64,000 bases of DNA, taken from assembly GCA_905221125.1 (NCBI GenBank), contig CAJNBY010000008.1:15117-79116 (forward strand), given 5' to 3'. The notes beneath the pieces are model-generated. The model made no database searches and was not told the origin of the DNA. It worked only from the letters and a program-made list of their open reading frames with translations. The position numbers and the translations under genes were made by a program. Origin of the DNA: a bacterium. Lineage in GTDB: Bacteria; Bacillota; Bacilli; Lactobacillales; Streptococcaceae. Each line of letters begins with the position of its first letter. Position 1 is the stretch's first letter. Shown one piece after another: positions 8,816-17,858 of the stretch.

Positions 8816-11107
8816 TTAGATTTTTTTCTCAATTGGAGCCACACTGGCTAAAAGTTTTTTCAAACCTACTTCTGGGAAATTGATTTTTAATTCCTGAGTA
8901 GCTCCGTTACCTGAAACTTCCAGAACAGTTCCCTCTCCCCATTTCTTGTGGAGAGCAATATCTCCAATGGACCAATTTGACTCACTAGACTCTGATTTTG
9001 CCCCAGCTGTAAATTGACCAAATGGAAGACCGCTTGACTGAATAGTTTTTGGTGCCACACCGCGTTTACGGTCTTGGAGGGCCTGCGCCAAACTCATACC
9101 TTGACCAAAGGCAAGACCACCACTGCTATAAGATGCCTTAAAGCTTGTATTTGCTGGACGGGCTAGGCCTTGATACTCAAGCAAATCTGAACTAATTTCA
9201 TTAATAAAACGAGTCGGACGGTTGTAGTTGGTACGACCGAAAAGCAGGCGCGAGTTAGCATTTGTCAGATAGAGAATTTTTTCTGCACGCGTAATTCCTA
9301 CATAGGCCAGACGGCGTTCTTCTTCCAATTCATCTTGATCTTCAGCTGCACGGCTAAGCGGAAAGACATTTTCTTCCATCCCAATCAAAAAGACAACTGG
9401 AAACTCGAGACCTTTGGCAGCATGCAGGGTCATCAAGGTCACTTCTGATGTCTCCTGGCTACCTGAATCTGTGTCGGCAATCAAAGCCAAGTCATTTAAG
9501 AAACGACTCAGTTTGTCCAGACCAGTTTCCTCTTCTGACACATCAGAGGTGTCATCAAAGTTTTTCGTCACAGAGAGGAACTCTTCAATATTTTCAACCC
9601 TAGCCCTGCTTTCTAAAGTCGCTTGGGCGTTAAGAATATCGACATAACCTGTTTTTTCTAGAACAGCCTCAACCAACTCAGTAATGCTTAAGTGGTCCAG
9701 TTGCTCCCGCAAATCCAGAATCATATTGGCAAAATCCCAGATAGACTGGGCTGCTTTTCCTTTGATGCCAGACAACATAATATTTGCTGAAGCATCCAGC
9801 ATAGACATATTTTGCAAATTTGCAAAGTCACGGATTTTCTCAACTGTACCTGGCCCAATTCCACGTTTAGGCTCGTTGATAATACGCTCAAAACTGATAT
9901 TGTCACTCAAATTGGCAATAAGATTGAGGTAAGCGATAATATCTCGGATTTCCTTACGGCTGTAGAACTTGGTTCCGCCAACCATGGTATAAGGGATATT
10001 TGACTTGAGCAAGGCTTCCTCAATTGTACGGGACTGCGCATTAGTCCGATAGAGAACTGCAAAATCCTTGTGAAGGAAGTTTTGAATGCGACTAAGTTCA
10101 TCGATGGTTCTGGCTACAAATACAGCCTCATCCAGCTCATCATCGGCACGATAGTAAACGATTTGTTCCCCATCAGCGTTTTGGGTCCAGAGATTCTTAG
10201 GACGGCGATTTTTGTTGTTTTTAATGACCTCGTTGGCCGCTTGGAGAATGGTTTTAGTTGAGCGGTAATTCTCCTCCAACAAAACAACCTTGGCTTGGGG
10301 ATAATCCTTTTCGAAGTCCAAGATATTCTGCATATCAGCACCACGCCAGCCGTAAATAGACTGGTCCGCATCCCCAACCACACAAATATTTTTAAAGCGT
10401 GAAGCCAAGAGTTTGACCAATTGGTACTGGGCATGGTTAGTATCTTGGTACTCATCAACGTGGATGTACTGAAATTTCTGCTGGTAGTAGGTCAAGACAT
10501 CAGGATTTTGATCAAAGAGACGCAAGGTCAGCATAATCAAATCATCAAAGTCAACCGACTCCGACTGACGCAGTTCTTTCTGATAGGCTGTATAACACTG
10601 GGCCACAATTTGCGTATACATATCGCCAGCTTGGGCAGCATAAGCCACATCATCAATCAAATCATTCTTAGCATTGGAAATAGTCCCTAAGATGCTCCGT
10701 TCATTCCATTTTTTAGGATCCAAGTTCAACTGCTTGAGAATGCGTTTCATGAGTGTTCGCTGTTCACCAGGATCTACAATAGTGAAATTGCGGTTGTAGC
10801 CAATATGGTCCGCATCGCGACGCAAAATACGCACACACATGGAGTGGAAAGTCGCAATCAGACAGTCCTGAGTAGCTGTATTAAGGTTATAAGCACGCTC
10901 TTTCATCTCACGCGCAGCCTTGTTAGTAAAGGTAATGGCCAAGATATTCCACGGATTGACCAGCTTTTCATCAATCAGATAAGCGATACGGTGGGTTAAA
11001 ACACGGGTCTTCCCAGAACCAGCCCCCGCCATGATCAACAAGGGACCTTCTGTCGTTTGCACCGCCTCAGCCTGACGGTCATTCATTCCATTTAATAATG
11101 CGTTCAT
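8816..11107 (-). CDS. pcrA: ATP-dependent DNA helicase PcrA (UvrD/Rep superfamily 1)
   Basis: PcrA is a 3'-5' helicase that acts in nucleotide excision repair, plasmid rolling-circle replication and removal of RecA from DNA. The 763-residue protein shows Q-motif LNDRQ-like sequence, Walker [12 protein letters not shown] (about residues 27-37), Walker B DEYQDTN, motif [16 protein letters not shown], motif IV NYRST, motif [16 protein letters not shown] and motif [15 protein letters not shown]. The poorly conserved C-terminal tail ends in a Tudor-like segment ([12 protein letters not shown]). It lies 42 bases upstream of radC, but the cin box gives radC its own promoter. Confidence 0.96.
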   Translation of the reverse strand: MNALLNGMNDRQAEAVQTTEGPLLIMAGAGSGKTRVLTHRIAYLIDEKLVNPWNILAITFTNKAAREMKERAYNLNTATQDCLIATFHSMCVRILRRDADHIGYNRNFTIVDPGEQRTLMKRILKQLNLDPKKWNERSILGTISNAKNDLIDDVAYAAQAGDMYTQIVAQCYTAYQKELRQSESVDFDDLIMLTLRLFDQNPDVLTYYQQKFQYIHVDEYQDTNHAQYQLVKLLASRFKNICVVGDADQSIYGWRGADMQNILDFEKDYPQAKVVLLEENYRSTKTILQAANEVIKNNKNRRPKNLWTQNADGEQIVYYRADDELDEAVFVARTIDELSRIQNFLHKDFAVLYRTNAQSRTIEEALLKSNIPYTMVGGTKFYSRKEIRDIIAYLNLIANLSDNISFERIINEPKRGIGPGTVEKIRDFANLQNMSMLDASANIMLSGIKGKAAQSIWDFANMILDLREQLDHLSITELVEAVLEKTGYVDILNAQATLESRARVENIEEFLSVTKNFDDTSDVSEEETGLDKLSRFLNDLALIADTDSGSQETSEVTLMTLHAAKGLEFPVVFLIGMEENVFPLSRAAEDQDELEEERRLAYVGITRAEKILYLTNANSRLLFGRTNYNRPTRFINEISSDLLEYQGLARPANTSFKASYSSGGLAFGQGMSLAQALQDRKRGVAPKTIQSSGLPFGQFTAGAKSESSESNWSIGDIALHKKWGEGTVLEVSGNGATQELKINFPEVGLKKLLASVAPIEKKI

Positions 11108-11211
11108 CTTCTCTTCCTTACTCTTGAAGTCAATATTTCTATTATATCAGAATTCAGGGAAAATATCTTTACCTAGACTGCTTACGTGTAGAAGGTAACT
11201 CCTTATATCTA

Positions 11212-11250
11212 GATAAAAAATGAGCTTGGATATTATTTCCAAACTCATTT
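11212..11250 (-). terminator. Rho-independent terminator of fhs
   Basis: Arms 11218-11230 and 11238-11250 pair over 13 positions with one mismatch. On the minus strand a U-run (complement of 11212-11220) follows the stem, about 20 bases after the fhs stop codon. Confidence 0.85.
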
Positions 11251-11268
11251 AAGGTCAATTGCAATATA

Positions 11269-12939
11269 CTAGAACAAGCCTAATACTGTTCCGTCACTTT
11301 CAACATCCATGTTGAGAGCAGCTGGTCGTTTTGGAAGTCCTGGCATGGTCATGACATCACCAGTTAAGGCAACGATAAAGCCTGCACCTAATTTTGGTAC
11401 CAATTCACGAATGGTAATTTCAAAGTTCTCAGGTGCTCCAAGGGCATTTGGATTATCTGAGAAACTGTATTGAGTTTTAGCCATACAGATTGGCAATTTG
11501 TCCCAACCGTTTTGAACGATTTGAGAAATTTGTGTTTGGGCTTTCTTCTCAAAGTTCACTTTGCTACCACGGTAGATTTCAGTAACAATCTTTTCAATCT
11601 TTTCTTGGACAGAAAGGTCATTATCATACAAACGTTTGTAGTTAGCTGGATTTTCAGCGATAGTCTTAACAACCGTTTCAGCAAGTGCTACACCACCTTC
11701 GGCACCATCAGCCCAGACACTTGCTAGTTCAACTGGCACATCAATAGAAGCACAGAGTTCTTTCAAGGCTGCGATTTCATCTTCTGTATCAGAAACAAAT
11801 TCGTTGATAGCTACTACTGCTGGAATACCGAACTTACGGATATTTTCAACGTGGCGTTTCAAGTTAGCAAAACCTGCACGAACTGCCTCTACATTTTCTT
11901 CAGTCAGAGCGTCTTTAGCCACACCACCATTCATCTTAAGGGCACGAAGGGTTGCGACAATGACAACTGCATCTGGAGATGTTGGCAAGTTTGGTGTCTT
12001 GATATCAAGGAATTTCTCAGCACCAAGGTCTGCACCAAAACCAGCTTCAGTAACTGTGTAATCAGCCAAGTGAAGGGCTGTTGTAGTTGCCAAGACAGAG
12101 TTACATCCGTGAGCGATATTGGCAAATGGACCACCGTGTACAAAGGCAGGTGTACCGTAAATTGTCTGAACCAAGTTTGGCTTAATAGCATCTTTCAAAA
12201 TCAATGCTAAAGCACCCTCAACCTGCAAATCACCTACAGAAACTGGTGTACGGTCGTAACGATATCCGATAACGATATTAGCCAAACGGCGTTTCAAGTC
12301 CTCGATGTCCGTTGCCAAACAAAGAATGGCCATAATTTCGGAAGCAACTGTAATATCAAAACCGTCCTCACGTGGAATACCATTTAGAGGGCCACCAAGT
12401 CCAACGGTTACGTGACGAAGGGCGCGATCATTCAAGTCCACTACACGTTTCCAGAGGATACGACGTTGGTCAATTCCCAACTCATTCCCTTGGTGCAAGT
12501 GGTTGTCAATCAAGGCAGAAAGAGCATTGTTGGCTGTTGTAATGGCATGCATGTCTCCAGTGAAGTGGAGGTTGATGTCTTCCATTGGGAGAACTTGGGC
12601 GTAACCACCACCAGCAGCACCACCTTTGATACCCATGACTGGACCAAGAGATGGTTCGCGGATTGCAATCATAGTTTTCTTACCAATCTTGTTCAAGGCA
12701 TCTGCAAGACCAATGGTAATAGTTGATTTTCCTTCGCCTGCAGGTGTTGGATTGATGGCAGTAACCAAAATCAATTTCCCAACTGGATTACTCTCAACTG
12801 CACGAATTTTATCAAAGCTGAGCTTAGCCTTGTATTTTCCATACAACTCCAAATCGTCGTAAGAAATACCAAGTTTCTCTACAACATCAACGATTGGCTT
12901 CAACTCAATACTCTGTGCGATTTCAATATCTGTTTTCAT
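11269..12939 (-). CDS. fhs: formate--tetrahydrofolate ligase
   Basis: Fhs makes 10-formyl-THF from formate, THF and ATP for purine and fMet-tRNA synthesis. The 556-residue length is standard. It has the P-loop-like [18 protein letters not shown] (about residues 66-83), [41 protein letters not shown] and the C-terminal [15 protein letters not shown]. The start [16 protein letters not shown] has an AGAGGAG site. A TGTTATAAT extended -10 lies about 30 bases upstream (12973-12981), with a weak PurBox-like site further up. It is monocistronic. Confidence 0.97.
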   Translation of the reverse strand: MKTDIEIAQSIELKPIVDVVEKLGISYDDLELYGKYKAKLSFDKIRAVESNPVGKLILVTAINPTPAGEGKSTITIGLADALNKIGKKTMIAIREPSLGPVMGIKGGAAGGGYAQVLPMEDINLHFTGDMHAITTANNALSALIDNHLHQGNELGIDQRRILWKRVVDLNDRALRHVTVGLGGPLNGIPREDGFDITVASEIMAILCLATDIEDLKRRLANIVIGYRYDRTPVSVGDLQVEGALALILKDAIKPNLVQTIYGTPAFVHGGPFANIAHGCNSVLATTTALHLADYTVTEAGFGADLGAEKFLDIKTPNLPTSPDAVVIVATLRALKMNGGVAKDALTEENVEAVRAGFANLKRHVENIRKFGIPAVVAINEFVSDTEDEIAALKELCASIDVPVELASVWADGAEGGVALAETVVKTIAENPANYKRLYDNDLSVQEKIEKIVTEIYRGSKVNFEKKAQTQISQIVQNGWDKLPICMAKTQYSFSDNPNALGAPENFEITIRELVPKLGAGFIVALTGDVMTMPGLPKRPAALNMDVESDGTVLGLF

Positions 12940-13015
12940 TCAAAACTCCTCTAACCTCTTATATGATAATTCATTATAACACAAAACAAGATTTTTAACA
13001 CCATTAAACTCTCTA

Positions 13016-13028
13016 AACGTTCGTAAAT
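13016..13028 (+). promoter_or_regulatory. weak PurBox-like site upstream of fhs
   Basis: AACGTTCGTAAAT matches the reverse complement of the streptococcal/lactococcal PurBox (AWWWCCGAACWWT) at 11 of 13 positions, about 55 bases before the probable transcription start. Purine control of fhs would be logical, but the match is imperfect. Confidence 0.25.
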
Positions 13029-13113
13029 ATCCCTGTTTTTAAGGTTTTTAGAGTCCTTTCTTAAATTTTATATGGCTTTATAGTTTGAAACTATAGAATA
13101 ATGAAAAAATAAT

Positions 13114-14589
13114 TTAATCAAGAAAATAGCTGTCAATTTCAGATAAATTATGTAAAATTCTTGTGCTTTCAATTTCTAATTTTTCTGCCAACTCAATAGA
13201 ATATTCAAAACTAAGTTTAGTATTTAACGATAAATCAAACGAATAATCTTGTAATTTACCCAGTTTTTTATATTTTTCTATGATTTCGTTATAAATAGCA
13301 AGATAATGATTATCTAAAATTTTTATGTAATCATTCAGATTTTCCTTATAGTCTTGAATTATTTTTTGTTCGCTATCATTTAATATTTCCTTCCCTATTT
13401 CCCAAATGAGTGAGCTGGCTATTGAACCCACAATAGAACCTAGAACTGGTATAGGAATCATTGCTTGACCAATACAAGCACCAATTGTTGCAAAGGAAGC
13501 ATCCATTACATTTAATATCAAAAGATTCATAAATTCATCTTGGGTTATTTCTGTAGATCTATACTTTAGAACAATGTCTATCATTCCATAAGTTGCCATA
13601 ACTAAAGCACTAGCATTTGGAGCACTAATCCCCAAGACATTTGTTAATCCGTAAATTGAATAACCAGATATTGCACCCTTTACAACTCCTTCAGCTGTAT
13701 TCAATCCACAATCTAACCAATCTGACTGTTCGAATTCAAAAATACTTTTTCCTTCTTTATATTTTCCATACACACTCGACATCAAAGCTAAACCACCCTG
13801 TAAAAAAGCTGCGTTTCTTGCAACCTTGTTAGCTTCTTTTAAATTTGGTAATGCATGTTTTTGGGCTACTAATCTTTTTTTATTTAATTCTTGTTTTTTC
13901 AGTTTGACTGTTTTATAAATATTTTTCTGTTCAGAATCCAATAAAGAGTTAATTGAATTCTTTTGAGCGTCTTTATAATCTAAAGCAGAAGATTTCATCC
14001 AAGATCTGTATGAAGTAAGTCCCTTACTTTCAGTGATATCATTAATCATTTGGTGTATATCCGTAATTTGTTTAATGGATAATCTCTTGCCATTAAATTC
14101 AACTTCTTTTGCTCCAGCCATTATTTTTTCAAATACTTGAACGTGATCTTTTGGAAACATCATTTTCATTTTTGTATTGTAAAAAAATGATTGTTCTAAT
14201 TCATCACGTAAATTATTATAAAACTTCATTTGAATAGTATTTCTACCAATTAATAAATCAGCTGGTCCATTGTCATTCAAAACTTTAACAATTGGGTTTA
14301 ATCCCTCAATTGCTCTCCTTGCATTTACAATTCCTGCTTCTGCAAACTCTGCTATAAAGCCATGTACTCCACGATCACCGCCACGATTTTTAACAATAAC
14401 ATCTTCTATATTTTCTTTAGCATAATCTAAAAATTTAGAGGCATTATCCTTGTTTAAGATGACATTGCGAGCTTCATCCTCTATCATTTTCATAGCAATT
14501 TGTAAGTCTTGAATTCTTAAATTATTTAAACAATTGACATATGCTCCAATACCTTGGTTAAATGCTTGATTAAAAATTTGATTAACCAT
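13114..14589 (-). CDS. unknown protein: possible PD-(D/E)XK-like N-terminal domain plus glycine-zipper membrane segments
   Basis: I do not recognise this 491-residue protein. Residues 1-195 are soluble. E81 (HGFIAEFAEAG), D111 (PADLLIG) and Q120-x-K122 (IQMKFY) follow the E...D...(E/Q)xK order of restriction-endonuclease-like nucleases, with FPKDH at 145-149. Residues 195-260 are charged and helical. Three Gly/Ala-rich hydrophobic stretches follow (261-275, 301-341, 356-398); the last (GACIGQAMIPIPVLGSIVGS) resembles a glycine-zipper hairpin. A charged helical tail ends the protein. It overlaps the upstream gene by 8 bases and has an AAGGAAA site, so both form one operon. It is visibly more AT-rich than fhs and coaB. 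It is possibly a membrane-acting effector or toxin; function is unproven. Confidence 0.6.
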   Translation of the reverse strand: MVNQIFNQAFNQGIGAYVNCLNNLRIQDLQIAMKMIEDEARNVILNKDNASKFLDYAKENIEDVIVKNRGGDRGVHGFIAEFAEAGIVNARRAIEGLNPIVKVLNDNGPADLLIGRNTIQMKFYNNLRDELEQSFFYNTKMKMMFPKDHVQVFEKIMAGAKEVEFNGKRLSIKQITDIHQMINDITESKGLTSYRSWMKSSALDYKDAQKNSINSLLDSEQKNIYKTVKLKKQELNKKRLVAQKHALPNLKEANKVARNAAFLQGGLALMSSVYGKYKEGKSIFEFEQSDWLDCGLNTAEGVVKGAISGYSIYGLTNVLGISAPNASALVMATYGMIDIVLKYRSTEITQDEFMNLLILNVMDASFATIGACIGQAMIPIPVLGSIVGSIASSLIWEIGKEILNDSEQKIIQDYKENLNDYIKILDNHYLAIYNEIIEKYKKLGKLQDYSFDLSLNTKLSFEYSIELAEKLEIESTRILHNLSEIDSYFLD

Positions 14590-15748
14590 TTATTTTAATT
14601 TCCTTATTTATCATAGCTGTCAGTGATAGTGTTGAATTCACTAAATTACCTGCTTTATATTTTTCATCTTCAGTAAATAAGCTATAGTCCATTCCAGTTA
14701 AAGATAAATTGGCTAAATAAATTCCTTCTGTTTGTTTTTCAGTTAGTTCTATTAATTCCGTAACTTCTATTACTTTTTCTTTAAGTTGTCTAGCCAACAA
14801 TTCTACCTTTTTCTGTTCCTCTATAGCCTCTTTTGCAACTTCTTCATTTTTCCTATTAGCTACTACACCAGCGCCTACAGAAGCGGTCAACATAACTCCT
14901 GCAATTCCCCAACCGACAGGACCAGCCAATGCTAAAAATGCGTTACCTGCTGCCATTCCACCTCCACCAGCTGCTACACTTCCACCACCTAACCAAGCCA
15001 GAGCGGCGCTATTTGCTGCAGCACCTGTCAAACTTGAAATTGCAGTACCTGTTGATGCAACACCAAATGTAGTTGCAACACCCATAGCGGCAGTAGGCCC
15101 TAAAGTTGCAACTGTTACTCCTAATGCGCTAAGAGAAGCCGTAGCCGCTGTGCTACTACTTGCTAATTCAGCTTCCTTAATTGACTGTGAAATAGCAATT
15201 TGCTTATCTTCAAAATTCTGAATTTCAACATCAATTTCTTCTAATTTTGTTTCGAACTCTTTTGGCTTATTTGCTAGCTTACTAATTCTTTCTTCAATAA
15301 TTTTTACAACTTTGACCGCTTTTTCCCTAATCTGATAGAGTTCTGTTGATTTATTGGCTAAATTATCAGCTTCATCATTATACAATCTTATAGATTCTTT
15401 ATATCCCTCGACAGCTTCTTGTCTAAGTTTAGAATTAAATAGGTCAACAGCATCAATTTGCTCTTTCGTATTATTCGCTATTTTACCTGCTTCATTAACA
15501 GTTTCCGATGAAGCTTTAGTTACATGTTGTGCCACATCACTAGCAACCCCAATAGCTTTTTCAGAAACATCTGTGATAACATCACCAACTTGACTTGAAA
15601 CATCTTCTATAACTTTTACAGACTCTGTAATAGCTTCTCCAGTAAATTTCCCTGCTTCATTTAATACTTTACTGGTAGCGGATCCAGCATCATTCAATAC
15701 CTTACTAGCTTCTTTTGTAAAATTATCAGCAAATTTAAAAAAATCCAT
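14582..15748 (-). CDS. unknown protein: amphipathic repeats, coiled coil and Ala/Gly-rich membrane segment
   Basis: I do not recognise this 388-residue protein. Residues 10-90 are a run of imperfect ~11-residue amphipathic units (ASKVLNDAGSATSKVLNEAG and onward), like LEA or apolipoprotein-type helices that lie on membranes or lipid surfaces. Residues 105-200 are a probable coiled coil. Residues 200-297 are Ala/Gly/Thr-rich and hydrophobic, with LGGGSVAAGGGGMAAGNA at 253-270 and AGPVGWGIAGVMLT at 275-288, and could insert in a membrane. A second helical region ends the protein. The frame is open to 15817, but ATG 15748 (MDFFKFADNF) has an AAGGAGAG site. It is first in the two-gene operon. Confidence 0.6.
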   Translation of the reverse strand: MDFFKFADNFTKEASKVLNDAGSATSKVLNEAGKFTGEAITESVKVIEDVSSQVGDVITDVSEKAIGVASDVAQHVTKASSETVNEAGKIANNTKEQIDAVDLFNSKLRQEAVEGYKESIRLYNDEADNLANKSTELYQIREKAVKVVKIIEERISKLANKPKEFETKLEEIDVEIQNFEDKQIAISQSIKEAELASSSTAATASLSALGVTVATLGPTAAMGVATTFGVASTGTAISSLTGAAANSAALAWLGGGSVAAGGGGMAAGNAFLALAGPVGWGIAGVMLTASVGAGVVANRKNEEVAKEAIEEQKKVELLARQLKEKVIEVTELIELTEKQTEGIYLANLSLTGMDYSLFTEDEKYKAGNLVNSTLSLTAMINKEIKING

Positions 15749-15763
15749 TAAACACTCTCCTTG

Positions 15764-15788
15764 ATTGCATATACTCCTATTATGCAAT
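15764..15788. promoter_or_regulatory. operator-like inverted repeat over the cassette promoter
   Basis: ATTGCATA (15764-15771) and TATGCAAT (15781-15788) are perfect 8-base arms around 9 bases. The repeat covers the -10 box and the expected transcription start of the two-gene cassette, a typical repressor position. No regulator gene is in the cassette. Confidence 0.5.
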
Positions 15789-15807
15789 AAACAAAAGAGA
15801 TTGTCAA
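15779..15807 (-). promoter_or_regulatory. promoter of the two-gene unknown cassette
   Basis: On the minus strand TTGACA (complement of 15802-15807) and CATAAT (complement of 15779-15784) are separated by 17 bases. They lie about 30 bases before the start codon at 15748. Confidence 0.7.
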
Positions 15808-15849
15808 AATCGACCATATATTAATTTACTCAATTTTTATCGCTTTCAT

Positions 15850-15878
15850 TTTACTTACCGTTTATTTTTGTGTACAAT
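15850..15878 (+). promoter_or_regulatory. promoter of coaB, placed for a leaderless transcript
   Basis: TACAAT (15873-15878) and TTTACT (15850-15855) are 17 bases apart. The -10 ends only 6 bases before the ATG at 15885, and no ribosome site lies between, so the mRNA would start at or next to the start codon. Confidence 0.5.
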
Positions 15879-15884
15879 AGTGCT

Positions 15885-16574
15885 ATGAAAATTTTAGTTA
15901 CATCGGGCGGTACCAGTGAAGCTATCGACAGCGTCCGCTCTATCACTAACCATTCTACAGGTCGCTTGGGGAAAATCATCACAGAAACCTTGCTTGCTGC
16001 AGGGCATGAAGTTTGTTTGATAACGACAAAACGAGCTCTAAAGCCAGAAGCTCATCCCAACCTAAGCATTCGAGAAATTACTAATACCAACGACCTTCTT
16101 CTGGAAATGCAAGAACGTGTCAAGGACTATCAGGTTTTGATTCACTCTATGGCCGTATCCGACTACACTCCTGTTTATATGACAGGGCTGGAGGAGGTCC
16201 AGGCTAGTTCCAATCTAGAAGAATTTTTAAGCAAGCAGAATCATCAAGCTAAGATTTCTTCAACTGACGATGTTCAGGTTTTGTTCCTTAAAAAGACACC
16301 CAAAATCATCTCTCTAGTCAAGGAATGGAATCCTGCTATTCATCTAATTGGTTTTAAACTGCTGGTTGATGTTACCGAAGACCATCTGGTTGACATTGCT
16401 AGAAAAAGTCTTATCAAAAACCAAGCAGACTTGATTATCGCAAATGACCTCACTCAAATTTCAGCAGATCAACACCGCGCGATCTTTGTTGAAAAAGAGC
16501 ATCTTCAAACGGTTAACACGAAAGAAGAAATTGCAGAACTCCTTCTTGAAAAAATTCAAGCCTATCATTCATAG
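15885..16574 (+). CDS. coaB: phosphopantothenate--cysteine ligase (CoaB)
   Basis: CoaB joins cysteine to 4'-phosphopantothenate in coenzyme A synthesis. This 229-residue protein is a stand-alone CoaB, not fused to CoaC as in most bacteria. It has VTSGGTSEAIDSVRSITNHSTGRLGK at the N terminus (nucleotide and dimer region), HSMAVSDYTP, and ADLIIANDLTQI near residue 185. The frame opens at 15870, but MKILVTSGGTSEAID (ATG 15885) is the natural N terminus. The promoter position suggests leaderless translation. coaC starts 11 bases downstream. Confidence 0.92.
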   Translation: MKILVTSGGTSEAIDSVRSITNHSTGRLGKIITETLLAAGHEVCLITTKRALKPEAHPNLSIREITNTNDLLLEMQERVKDYQVLIHSMAVSDYTPVYMTGLEEVQASSNLEEFLSKQNHQAKISSTDDVQVLFLKKTPKIISLVKEWNPAIHLIGFKLLVDVTEDHLVDIARKSLIKNQADLIIANDLTQISADQHRAIFVEKEHLQTVNTKEEIAELLLEKIQAYHS

Positions 16575-16585
16575 AAAGGAAAGCT

Positions 16586-17137
16586 ATGGCAAACATTCTC
16601 TTGGCTGTAACGGGTTCAATCGCCTCTTACAAGTCGGCAGATTTAGTCAGTTCTCTAAAAAAACAAGGCCATCAAGTCACTGTCTTAATGACTCAGGCTG
16701 CTACAGAGTTTATTCAACCTTTGACACTACAAGTACTCTCACAGAATCCTGTCCACTTGGATGTCATGAAGGAACCTTATCCCGATCAGGTTAATCATAT
16801 TGAACTTGGAAAAAAAGCAGATTTACTTATCGTAGCACCTGCAACTGCTAACACTATTGCAAAACTAACCCACGGCTTTGCAGACAATATGGTGACCAGT
16901 ACGGCTCTAGCCCTGCCCAGTCATATTCCTAAACTAATAGCTCCTGCTATGAATACAAAAATGTATGACCATCCAGCAACTCAAGCTAATCTAAGAACAT
17001 TAGAAACCTACGGCTATCAGCTGATTGCTCCAAAAGAATCCCTACTAGCTTGTGGAGATCACGGACGAGGAGCTTTAGCTGACCTCACAATTATTTTAGA
17101 AAGAATAAAGGAAACTCTCGATGAAAAAACGCTCTAA
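16586..17137 (+). CDS. coaC: phosphopantothenoylcysteine decarboxylase (CoaC)
   Basis: This FMN flavoprotein of the HFCD family decarboxylates phosphopantothenoylcysteine to 4'-phosphopantetheine. The 183-residue protein has the FMN-binding start ILLAVTGSIASYKSADL, the active-site histidine in VNHIELGKKADLLIVAPATANTIAKL (about residues 71-73), the PAMN motif in LIAPAMNTKMYDHPA, and the substrate-clamp cysteine in LLACGDHGRGAL. It starts 11 bases after coaB with an AGAAAGGAAAG site. The downstream transporter gene overlaps its end by 17 bases. Confidence 0.94.
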   Translation: MANILLAVTGSIASYKSADLVSSLKKQGHQVTVLMTQAATEFIQPLTLQVLSQNPVHLDVMKEPYPDQVNHIELGKKADLLIVAPATANTIAKLTHGFADNMVTSTALALPSHIPKLIAPAMNTKMYDHPATQANLRTLETYGYQLIAPKESLLACGDHGRGALADLTIILERIKETLDEKTL

Positions 17138-17684
17138 TATTGCACCCATTGCTATCTTTTTTGCAACCATGCTTGTGATTCATTTTCTAAGCTCACTTAT
17201 CTTTAACCTTTTTCCATTTCCAATCAAACCGACCATTGTTCATATTCCTGTCATTATTGCCAGCATTATCTACGGTCCACGCGTTGGTGTTACACTTGGT
17301 TTCTTGATGGGACTACTTAGCTTAACCGTTAACACAATTACGATTCTGCCGACAAGCTACCTCTTCTCACCATTCGTACCAAACGGGAACATCTACTCAG
17401 CTATGATTGCCATCGTCCCACGTATTTTGATTGGTTTAACTCCTTATCTAGTCTATAAACTGATGAAAAACAAGACAGGTCTGATTCTAGCTGGTGCCCT
17501 GGGTTCACTTACCAATACAGTCTTTGTACTTGGTGGAATTTTCTACCTTTTTGGAAATGTTTTTGATGGTAATATCCAAAAACTCCTAGCAACTGTTATC
17601 TCAACAAATTCGATTGCTGAATTAGTTATTTCCGCAGTTCTAACCCTAGCCATTGTTCCAAGACTACAAACCTTGAAGAAATAA
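17121..17684 (+). CDS. ECF transporter S component, probably for pantothenate (PanT-like)
   Basis: This 187-residue, very hydrophobic protein has about five to six membrane segments. It fits the size and topology of ECF-type substrate-binding (S) components, which share a common EcfAAT energising module encoded elsewhere. Recognisable parts are HIPVIIASIIYGPRVGVTLG and GGIFYLFG near residue 140. The substrate assignment rests on context: it overlaps coaC by 17 bases in an operon for coenzyme A synthesis from pantothenate. A terminator follows. Confidence 0.8.
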   Translation: MKKRSNIAPIAIFFATMLVIHFLSSLIFNLFPFPIKPTIVHIPVIIASIIYGPRVGVTLGFLMGLLSLTVNTITILPTSYLFSPFVPNGNIYSAMIAIVPRILIGLTPYLVYKLMKNKTGLILAGALGSLTNTVFVLGGIFYLFGNVFDGNIQKLLATVISTNSIAELVISAVLTLAIVPRLQTLKK

Positions 17685-17688
17685 AAAT

Positions 17689-17722
17689 AATCTCCGCTTT
17701 CAAACTTGAAGGTGGAGATTTT
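17689..17722 (+). terminator. Rho-independent terminator of the coaBC operon
   Basis: AATCTCC (17689-17695) pairs with GGAGATT (17714-17720). An inner TTCAA/TTGAA stem lies between them, and T-rich sequence follows. It starts 4 bases after the S-component stop codon. Confidence 0.8.
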
Positions 17723-17825
17723 GCTCTATACAGTTTCTTTTTAGTGAAATCTTTACCAATATTTAATTTAAAATGGCCTATAGACTTAAGTAAATCCTTG
17801 CTTTATTATCTTGTTTATTGTACTA

Positions 17826-17848
17826 TACTAGTGTATATACAGTTAAAA
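17826..17848 (+). promoter_or_regulatory. NiaR operator of niaX-niaR
   Basis: The 23 bases match, at every position, the pneumococcal NiaR site as I remember it (TACWRGTGT-MTWK-ACASYTRWAW). The core TAGTGTATATACA is a GTGT/ACA dyad. The site lies between a TTGCTT-N17-TACTAT promoter (17798-17826) and the niaX ribosome site. Confidence 0.8.
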
Positions 17849-17858
17849 GGAGATTCTT

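Noticed and set aside
13055..13113. Palindrome TATAGTTT/AAACTATA as a terminator for the unknown cassette
   Set aside because: The stem is A/T only and no U-run follows on the minus strand, so I could not support a terminator.
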